From: Rhodoferax sp.
GTDB lineage: Bacteria > Pseudomonadota > Gammaproteobacteria > Burkholderiales > Burkholderiaceae
NCBI GenBank assembly: GCA_028292075.1
Contig: JAQGNA010000496.1
Span: 1 to 6,966, forward strand
Direction: 5' to 3'
DNA: 6,966 nucleotides
A program made the translations under genes and the position numbers. The notes beneath the pieces were generated by a model. That model was not told the DNA's origin and searched no databases. It was given only the letters and a program-made list of their open reading frames with translations. Shown piece by piece: positions 1 through 6,966 of the stretch; within the stretch, counting starts at the first letter, position 1; each line of letters starts with the position of its first letter.

Positions 1-1808
<1,808 letters not shown>

Positions 1809-1907
1809 GCACACCACCAAGCTGCGCGCGTTGCGTGTCGCTGCGCCGACCCCCTAGCAGGGGGCAACACCCGCGGCCCGGTTGAGCCGGTTCCGCGGTG
1901 TTCTGGC
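1809..1907. repeat. GC-rich intergenic element with two hairpins, possible family-specific interspersed repeat or operon terminator
   Basis: The element begins directly after the dehydrogenase stop. CCCCC-TAGCA-GGGGG forms a short stem at 1850-1864. A longer imperfect hairpin spans 1866-1902: AACA pairs with TGTT, CCGCGG (1871-1876) with CCGCGG (1893-1898), and CCGG (1878-1881) with CCGG (1887-1890) around the loop TTGAG, with one bulged C and a small internal loop. No T-run follows, so it is not a classic intrinsic terminator. From memory it resembles intergenic palindromic units scattered through Comamonadaceae genomes, but I cannot verify this. It may end or stabilise the catabolic transcript. 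Confidence 0.45.
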
Positions 1908-1947
1908 ATTGGTCCCCGTCACTCCATCTCATTGCTGTTGAACTGCC

Positions 1948-2952
1948 ATGCAAACACGTCAGATCGGCCCCTTCACCGTCTCCGCCATCGGCCTCGGCTG
2001 CATGAACCTGAGCCACGCCTACGGCACGCCGCCGTCGCCCGAACAAGGCGAACGCGTGCTGTTGGCCGCACTCGATGCGGGTGTCACGCTGTTCGACACG
2101 GCGGCGCTCTACGGCTTTGGCGCCAATGAAAAGCTGGTCGGCAGCGTCATGAAGCCGCACCGCTCGAGGTTCACGTTGGCCAGCAAGGGCGGCCTGGCCG
2201 GCGTGCCGTCCGAAGGCGGCCTGAAGCGGGCGATTGACGGCAGCCCGGCCGCCATCCGGCGTGATTGCGAAAACAGCCTTCGCCACCTGCAGACCGACGT
2301 CATCGACCTGTACTACCTGCACCGCTGGGACAAGCAGGTGCCGATCGAGGACAGCGTGGGCGCGATGAGCGACCTGGTGCGCGCCGGAAAGGTGCGCACC
2401 ATCGGCTTGAGCGAGGTCTCGGCCGTCACCCTTCGCAAGGCGCATGCCGTGCACCCGATCACCGCGGTGCAGACGGAATATTCGCTCTGGACCCGCAACC
2501 CGGAAATCGCCGTGCTCGATGCCTGCCGCGACGTCGGTGCTGCTTTTGTGGCCTTCAGTCCGCTGGCCCGCGCCTACCTGACCGGCAAGCTGACCGATGT
2601 CGCGAGCCTCGACGCCAAGGACATCCGGCGGCCCATGCCACGTTTTTCGCCCGAGAACTATGCCGCCAACCTGGCCCTGCTCGAACCCTACAAGGCGTTG
2701 GCCGAAGAGGTCGGCTGCACACCGGCGCAGTTGGCGCTTGCCTGGCTGTTGCACAAGGCCCCGCACATCGTGCCGATTCCTGGCACGACCCGCCTCGATC
2801 ACCTGCAAGAGGACCTGGGCGCCGCATCCGTGCAATTGTCGGCCGACGCCATGCAGCGCCTGGAAGTGCTCATCGGCCAGGACAACGTCGTCGGTCCGCG
2901 CTATGCGGCGCAAGGCAGCAGCGAAGTCGACACCGAGAACTACCCGGGCTGA
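1948..2952 (+). CDS. Aldo/keto reductase (NADPH-dependent, AKR superfamily)
   Basis: A cytoplasmic (alpha/beta)8-barrel oxidoreductase that should reduce an aldehyde or ketone with NADPH; the substrate is unknown. The 334-residue protein is full length. The complete catalytic tetrad is visible: D50 (TLFDTA), Y55 (ALYG), K80 (ASKGG) and H125 (YYLHRWD). Other family marks are IGLGCMNLS (14-22), TIGLSEVS (151-158), FSPLARAYLTGKL (203-215) and the cofactor-binding IPGTTR (277-282). The sequence resembles the YakC/AKR13-like branch of 'general' reductases rather than the beta-subunits of K+ channels. The ATG at 1948 puts the barrel start at the expected place, but I see no convincing Shine-Dalgarno sequence or promoter in the 45 bases before it. 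It lies 139 bases after the protocatechuate genes on the same strand. Known 4,5-cleavage steps do not need an AKR, so a link to that pathway is only a guess. Confidence 0.92.
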   Translation: MQTRQIGPFTVSAIGLGCMNLSHAYGTPPSPEQGERVLLAALDAGVTLFDTAALYGFGANEKLVGSVMKPHRSRFTLASKGGLAGVPSEGGLKRAIDGSPAAIRRDCENSLRHLQTDVIDLYYLHRWDKQVPIEDSVGAMSDLVRAGKVRTIGLSEVSAVTLRKAHAVHPITAVQTEYSLWTRNPEIAVLDACRDVGAAFVAFSPLARAYLTGKLTDVASLDAKDIRRPMPRFSPENYAANLALLEPYKALAEEVGCTPAQLALAWLLHKAPHIVPIPGTTRLDHLQEDLGAASVQLSADAMQRLEVLIGQDNVVGPRYAAQGSSEVDTENYPG

Positions 2953-2966
2953 AACCTGAAGGGGGC

Positions 2967-2994
2967 GGAACGGACTGCAGCAACGAGTCCGTCC
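2967..2994. terminator. Possible weak terminator hairpin between convergent genes
   Basis: CGGACT (2971-2976) pairs with AGTCCG (2986-2991), extended by A-T and, after a one-base bulge, GG-CC, with a nine-base loop. It sits between the converging ends of the aldo/keto reductase and the SRPBCC gene. Neither strand has a T-run after it, so intrinsic termination is doubtful. Confidence 0.3.
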
Positions 2995-3030
2995 GAATCA
3001 CCGGCTGATGACTTTTGGCATGCCGGGGTG

Positions 3031-3507
3031 TCAGCGTCGGCGAAGCAGAAAGCCTTGCAGATTGTCGAGTTGCTGCGCCCAGCCTCGGCTGTTCACCTCG
3101 AAAGCGGTGTGGCGCCGCCTGGCGGGCAGCCGCTCGAAGCCCGATTCCGCCACCGTGAGCAGCGTCTTGCCCTGAGCTTCGTCGAGCGTGAATTCGACCA
3201 GCGTGGTCGGCTCGTCCGCGCCGCTCATCGACGGGTCTTCCGCATGGGGATGCCATCGAAACGAAAACAGCCGCTCGGGCTGCATGCGGACCACCTTGGC
3301 GGTGAAGTCGAGATGCTCGTGGCCGTCTCGTTCCATCTTGCCGACGGCCAGCTGTCCGGGGCTGAACACGGTGTCGAGCCGCACGCCGAACCATTCGCCG
3401 AATTGCCTCGCATCCGTCAGCGCCTTCCATACTGCGGCCGGTGCTGCGTCGATGCGGGCCTCCTGATGAAATCGCAAGGTCGGCAACGGTTCGGTGTGAT
3501 TGGGCAT
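3031..3507 (-). CDS. SRPBCC / AHSA1-like domain protein (START-fold), function unknown
   Basis: The 158-residue protein consists of a single START-like hydrophobic-pocket fold of the AHSA1 (Aha1 C-terminal-like) family. Visible family marks are the N-terminal strand and helix IDAAPAAVWKALTDA (19-33), the WFG motif (39-41), FSPGQLAVG (48-56), FSFRWHP (81-87), TTLVEFTLDE (101-110), TLLTVAESGFERLP (115-128) and a C-terminal helix around GWAQQLDNLQGFL (142-154). Bacterial members often bind small hydrophobic ligands or sit beside ArsR-type regulators; no such regulator is next to it here. The frame stays open upstream to 3840, but the ATG at 3507 is chosen because AGGAG lies six bases before it and the domain begins directly after it. 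It converges with the aldo/keto reductase and diverges from the exonuclease. No signal peptide or membrane segment is seen. The ligand or role cannot be named. Confidence 0.86.
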   Translation of the reverse strand: MPNHTEPLPTLRFHQEARIDAAPAAVWKALTDARQFGEWFGVRLDTVFSPGQLAVGKMERDGHEHLDFTAKVVRMQPERLFSFRWHPHAEDPSMSGADEPTTLVEFTLDEAQGKTLLTVAESGFERLPARRRHTAFEVNSRGWAQQLDNLQGFLLRRR

Positions 3508-3513
3508 CAGGGT

Positions 3514-3518
3514 CTCCT
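3514..3518 (-). promoter_or_regulatory. Shine-Dalgarno site of the SRPBCC gene
   Basis: Read on the minus strand this is AGGAG, six bases before the ATG at 3507. It decides between that start and another in-frame ATG at 3525, which lies upstream of the site. Confidence 0.65.
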
Positions 3519-3524
3519 GTTGCA

Positions 3525-3552
3525 TTTGTAGCCCACATGAACCGAAATACAA
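3525..3552 (-). promoter_or_regulatory. Candidate sigma-70 promoter for the SRPBCC gene, built on a symmetric TTGTA/TACAA pair
   Basis: On the minus strand TTGTAT (3552-3547) and TACAAA (3530-3525) are separated by 16 bases, each matching four of six consensus positions. Because TTGTA and TACAA are complementary, nearly the same arrangement reads on the plus strand (TTGTAG at 3526-3531, TACAAG at 3548-3553) toward the exonuclease gene. The predicted minus-strand start would fall almost on the Shine-Dalgarno site, giving a very short leader, which lowers confidence. Confidence 0.25.
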
Positions 3553-3592
3553 GCGCGACAGCGCATGTTCTGCAGGGACAATCAGTGGTTTG

Positions 3593-3661
3593 ATGGACAA
3601 ATACAAACGACAGATGACTTCCAATGGCAAGGCACAGGCCGCAACGATGGTGCGCGCATGA
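3593..3661 (+). other. Short ORF (22 codons) ending in an ATGA overlap with the exonuclease start; possible leader peptide
   Basis: The frame reads MDKYKRQMTSNGKAQAATMV followed by RA and a TGA at 3659-3661. That stop overlaps the ATG at 3658 of the exonuclease gene as ATGA, the usual arrangement for translational coupling. The peptide is basic and polar and resembles nothing I know. The best ribosome-binding candidate, AGGGA at 3574-3578, is 14 bases from the ATG, which is too far to be strong. It may be chance, but the downstream gene lacks its own Shine-Dalgarno site, so ribosomes arriving by this route would explain its translation. Confidence 0.25.
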
Positions 3662-4998
3662 TGCAGCAGCTCGGATTCGGATTCGAAGAGGGCGTGCCCG
3701 CGCTCGCGCCAGTAGCCCACAAGCCGGCCAGGGCGGCCCGCAAGAGCGCGGCCGAAATGCCTCCCCCGGTGGCGCAGCAACGCGCCATGATGCAGCCCCT
3801 TTCGCTGCTCGACGGGCATGCTGGCCCTGCGTCGCCGCACGACCTCACGCGGTCAACGGTGGATGACTCGGCTGTGCCGCCACCTTCCGGGGCGCCTGTA
3901 GGGCAGTCCGAGATGGTGGTCGGCGCGGTGGTGAACCCGGTTGTCAACGCGGTTGAAGACGCGGTCCAAGATGCGGTCGGGGCAGAGCTTGCCCTGCAGC
4001 TGCCCGTGGCACTCGTGGTCGCCGAGACAGACAGCGGCGCACAGCCTGGCCTTGAAGCGCTGGCGCAACAGCTGGAGACCCATCCCGACTACCGCGTGCT
4101 GCGCCGCCTGGTGCCACGCCTGCACTACGGTGCTCGCGTGACGGAGGCGGCCAGGGCGGTCTACAAGGCCGATCGGGCCGACAACGAGGCGTCTGACGGC
4201 GTGGCCCGGCTGCTGATCCTCGACACCGAAACCACCGGGCTGAGCCATGCGCGCGACAAGATCATGGAGCTGGCGCTGCTGCGGGTAGACGTGGACCGCG
4301 CCACGGGGCAGCCGGTGGGCCCGGTACTGGTCTACGATGGCCTCGAAGACCCCGGGCAACCCATCCCCGCCGAGGTGCGGGCCATCACCGGCATCGACGA
4401 CGACATGGTCCGCGGCCAGCGGCTCGACACCGATCGCATTGCCGAACTGCTCGACGGCGTCGACCTCATCGTCGCACACAACGCCGGCTTCGACCGACCC
4501 TTTGTGGAGGCCCGCCTGCCAGCGTTCGCGGCCAGGGCGTGGGCCTGTTCTTTCGCCGACATCGACTGGAAGGGCGAGGGCCGTGGCTCCGCCAAGCTCG
4601 AGTCGCTTGCGCTGGGCCTGGGGCTTTTCTACGACGCCCACCGCGCCGAAATGGACTGCCACGCGCTGCTCGCCGTGCTGCAGGCCGACCTGCCCGCCGC
4701 AAGGGTGACCGGCCTGGCGCGCCTGCTGTCGGTTGCGCCCACGCTGCGCTACAGGCTGCAGGCCAACGGTGCACCCTTCGATGCCAAGGACCAGCTCAAG
4801 GACCGTGGCTACCGCTGGGACGCGACGCAGAAGGTCTGGCACACCCGCATCGACGACGCGGCCGGGCTGGCGACCGAGACCGCCTGGCTCAAGGACCAGG
4901 TCTATGGCGGCCGGCCGGCGCGTGTGCAGGTCGAGACGCTCGACGCGCGGGTGCGCTATTCGGCCCGTGCGGGTCTGATGGACTGGTACGCGCTCTAA
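3658..4998 (+). CDS. DnaQ-like DEDDh 3'-5' exonuclease with Ala/Pro-rich N-terminus and extra C-terminal domain
   Basis: A 446-residue protein related to the proofreading subunit of DNA polymerase III, expected to remove nucleotides from 3' ends in a metal-dependent way. All five DEDDh residues are present: D189 and E191 (LLILDTETTG), D279 (AHNAGFDRPF), and H328 with D333 (HRAEMDCHA). Residues 1-110 are low-complexity, rich in Ala, Pro and Val, and include five tetrapeptide repeats at 90-109. Residues from about 120 to 180 hold a conserved-looking linker (HPDYRVLRRLVPRLHYG). The C-terminus (about 362-446) has LKDRGYRWDATQKVWH, a module I associate with a DnaQ-like subfamily in proteobacteria and not with DnaQ itself, so this is probably an accessory nuclease and not the replicative epsilon subunit. 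Start: adjacent ATGs at 3658 and 3661 give a natural MMQQLGFGFEEG; an ATG at 3565 in frame adds 31 unconvincing residues. No good Shine-Dalgarno is seen. The kinase gene follows after 29 bases. Confidence 0.9.
   Translation: MMQQLGFGFEEGVPALAPVAHKPARAARKSAAEMPPPVAQQRAMMQPLSLLDGHAGPASPHDLTRSTVDDSAVPPPSGAPVGQSEMVVGAVVNPVVNAVEDAVQDAVGAELALQLPVALVVAETDSGAQPGLEALAQQLETHPDYRVLRRLVPRLHYGARVTEAARAVYKADRADNEASDGVARLLILDTETTGLSHARDKIMELALLRVDVDRATGQPVGPVLVYDGLEDPGQPIPAEVRAITGIDDDMVRGQRLDTDRIAELLDGVDLIVAHNAGFDRPFVEARLPAFAARAWACSFADIDWKGEGRGSAKLESLALGLGLFYDAHRAEMDCHALLAVLQADLPAARVTGLARLLSVAPTLRYRLQANGAPFDAKDQLKDRGYRWDATQKVWHTRIDDAAGLATETAWLKDQVYGGRPARVQVETLDARVRYSARAGLMDWYAL
3925..3984 (+). repeat. Five-copy 12-bp tandem repeat inside the exonuclease gene
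   Basis: The core GCGGT (CCGGT in copy two) recurs exactly every 12 bases at 3925, 3937, 3949, 3961 and 3973. Because 12 is a multiple of three, it encodes the tetrapeptide series AVVN, PVVN, AVED, AVQD, AVGA. The copies are degenerate outside the core, which suggests an old duplication under selection on protein sequence. Confidence 0.75.
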
Positions 4999-5027
4999 GG
5001 CCGGCGACGGCTTCCCCTGATCCAACC

Positions 5028-5705
5028 ATGCTGGACATTGCTCCGATGTCACCGGCCGTTGACCGGCTGCTGGCCCTGATGGCCACTGGCCAAGCGCGCA
5101 TCCTGGTGGCGCTGGCGGGGCTGCCGGGCTCCGGCAAGAGCACCGTCGCCAACCGCTGGGCAGAAGAAGTCGAGCGGCGGGTCGGACCCGGGCGCATTCA
5201 GGTCATTGGCATGGACGGCTTCCATCTGTCACGCGCAGCCCTGGCGCGCCTGCCCGACCCGGCTGCGGCGCTCGCCCGGCGCGGCGCGCCCTGGACCTTC
5301 GATCCGGCTGCGCTGCGCGGGCGTCTCGCCATGCTGAGGGGCTCGCCAGATGGCACACTCAACGACGTGGCCTGGCCGGATTTTCAGCACGATGTCGGTG
5401 ACCCGGTGGACGATGCCATCTCCGTACCGCGTTCAACGCAGCTGGTGCTGGTCGAAGGCCTGTACCTGCTGCACCACGGCCACGGCTGGAACCTCCGAGG
5501 CATGTTCGATGCCCAATGGTTTCTGGATGTGCCGCCCGCGCAGGCCATGCGCCAACTTGCCGCGCGGCACCAACGCGTCTGGAGCCTGACGCCAGCCGAA
5601 GCGCAGGCCCTCATCGACCGCAACGACGGCTTGAACGCCGAACTCGTCTGGGCTAGCAGGGGCGCGGCCGACTGGGCTGCGCCGCCCGACGTCATCGACC
5701 GCTGA
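5028..5705 (+). CDS. P-loop kinase of the phosphoribulokinase/uridine kinase/pantothenate kinase superfamily, substrate unknown
   Basis: A 225-residue cytoplasmic protein, annotated in many genomes as a nucleoside/nucleotide kinase family protein. It carries a Walker A motif GLPGSGKST (31-39), the superfamily signature GMDGFHLS (61-68) with the likely catalytic Asp at 63, RRGAPWTFD (84-92), LVEGLYLL (141-148) and a C-terminal RNDGLNAELV (198-207). The combination of MDGFH, GAPWTFD and VEG-YLL resembles PanK-like and yeast Yfh7-like proteins of uncertain substrate, not bona fide uridine kinase or CoaA. The ATG at 5028 has no clear Shine-Dalgarno; the ATG at 5046 (MSPAVDRLL) is an equally possible start and would leave all motifs intact. 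It lies 29 bases after the exonuclease gene with no visible terminator between, so the two are probably cotranscribed. It ends 181 bases from the end of rpoD, facing it. Confidence 0.87.
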   Translation: MLDIAPMSPAVDRLLALMATGQARILVALAGLPGSGKSTVANRWAEEVERRVGPGRIQVIGMDGFHLSRAALARLPDPAAALARRGAPWTFDPAALRGRLAMLRGSPDGTLNDVAWPDFQHDVGDPVDDAISVPRSTQLVLVEGLYLLHHGHGWNLRGMFDAQWFLDVPPAQAMRQLAARHQRVWSLTPAEAQALIDRNDGLNAELVWASRGAADWAAPPDVIDR

Positions 5706-5724
5706 CCGTCGCGCCGCGCCCGCC

Positions 5725-5741
5725 CCATGGCATGGCCATGG
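5725..5741. repeat. Perfect short inverted repeat, CCATGGC-ATG-GCCATGG
   Basis: Two perfect seven-base arms surround a three-base spacer, 20 bases after the kinase stop. It can form a tight hairpin in RNA of either strand. No T-run follows, and no function is evident beyond possible stabilisation of a transcript end. Confidence 0.5.
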
Positions 5742-5792
5742 ACGCTTCCGCGAATCCCGGAATGAACACAAGGACGCGGCCCGCTTCGCCTT

Positions 5793-5815
5793 GCGGTCGG
5801 CGGGCCGGCGACCGC
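5793..5815. repeat. GC-rich inverted repeat upstream of the terminator
   Basis: GCGGTCG (5793-5799) and CGACCGC (5809-5815) form a seven-base-pair stem with a nine-base loop in the kinase/rpoD intergenic space. It may add to transcript-end structure; nothing more can be said. Confidence 0.4.
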
Positions 5816-5828
5816 GGCCCACGCCATG

Positions 5829-5865
5829 AAAAAAGCCCCGGTGCCTGGGGCAGCGGGGCTTTTTT
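5829..5865. terminator. Strong bidirectional intrinsic terminator between the kinase gene and rpoD
   Basis: A perfect 12-bp stem pairs AAAAAAGCCCCG (5829-5840) with CGGGGCTTTTTT (5854-5865). The loop can itself fold further (TGCC with GGCA). The six T's on the plus strand serve the kinase transcript, and the six A's become T's on the minus strand to serve rpoD, whose stop codon is 21 bases away. This is the clearest regulatory signal in the window. Confidence 0.93.
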
Positions 5866-5886
5866 GCAGCGCGCAGGCCGTGTGGC

Positions 5887-6966
<1,080 letters not shown>

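Noticed and set aside
3565..3657. Upstream ATG extension of the exonuclease
   Set aside because: It adds 31 residues with atypical composition, has no ribosome-binding site, and overlaps the likely divergent promoter region.
3508..3840. Upstream extension of the SRPBCC gene on the minus strand
   Set aside because: The fold starts right after the ATG at 3507, which has AGGAG in place; the extension would overlap the exonuclease coding region.
3853..5052. 399-codon minus-strand frame opposite the exonuclease
   Set aside because: The plus strand carries a full DEDDh motif set. The antisense frame has no domain signs, and its apparent repeats only reflect the 12-bp tandem repeat.

Overview
The window reads as chromosomal DNA from a GC-rich betaproteobacterium, most likely a Comamonadaceae member (Variovorax, Ramlibacter, Acidovorax or Comamonas type). 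The evidence is a meta-cleavage protocatechuate gene pair in the order known from Comamonas, a betaproteobacterial-style RpoD, strong GC bias at third codon positions, and an intergenic palindromic element of a kind I associate with this family. The genus cannot be fixed from the sequence alone.

Layout. Bases 1-1808 (+) hold the end of a protocatechuate 4,5-cleavage operon. The first gene is the catalytic (beta) subunit of the ring-opening dioxygenase, complete except for its initiator codon. It is translationally coupled by a GTGA overlap to the dehydrogenase that converts the ring-opened semialdehyde to 2-pyrone-4,6-dicarboxylate. In the described Comamonas pmd cluster the order ends in A-B-C, so the operon probably finishes here. 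A 139-base gap (1809-1947) with two nested GC-rich hairpins follows. Next is an aldo/keto reductase (1948-2952, +), which converges with a small SRPBCC/AHSA1-type protein (3031-3507, -).

From a short divergent promoter region (about 3508-3657), a DnaQ-like DEDDh 3'-5' exonuclease with an unusual repeat-bearing N-terminus (3658-4998, +) runs into a P-loop kinase of the phosphoribulokinase/uridine kinase/pantothenate kinase superfamily (5028-5705, +). These two probably form an operon. They meet the primary sigma factor gene rpoD (5887 to beyond the right edge, -) tail to tail across a strong bidirectional intrinsic terminator at 5829-5865.

How the genes work together. Only the first two have a clear joint role, two consecutive steps of lignin-derived aromatic catabolism. 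The rest is a mix of housekeeping and poorly characterised genes. I found no mobile element, CRISPR array, RNA gene or defence-type cluster, and nothing that amounts to a new multi-gene system. The points most worth checking are small: a five-copy 12-bp tandem repeat inside the exonuclease gene, a short ORF whose stop overlaps the exonuclease start, a symmetric element between the divergent genes, and the hairpin element after the catabolic operon. There is no gene-free stretch longer than 300 bases.
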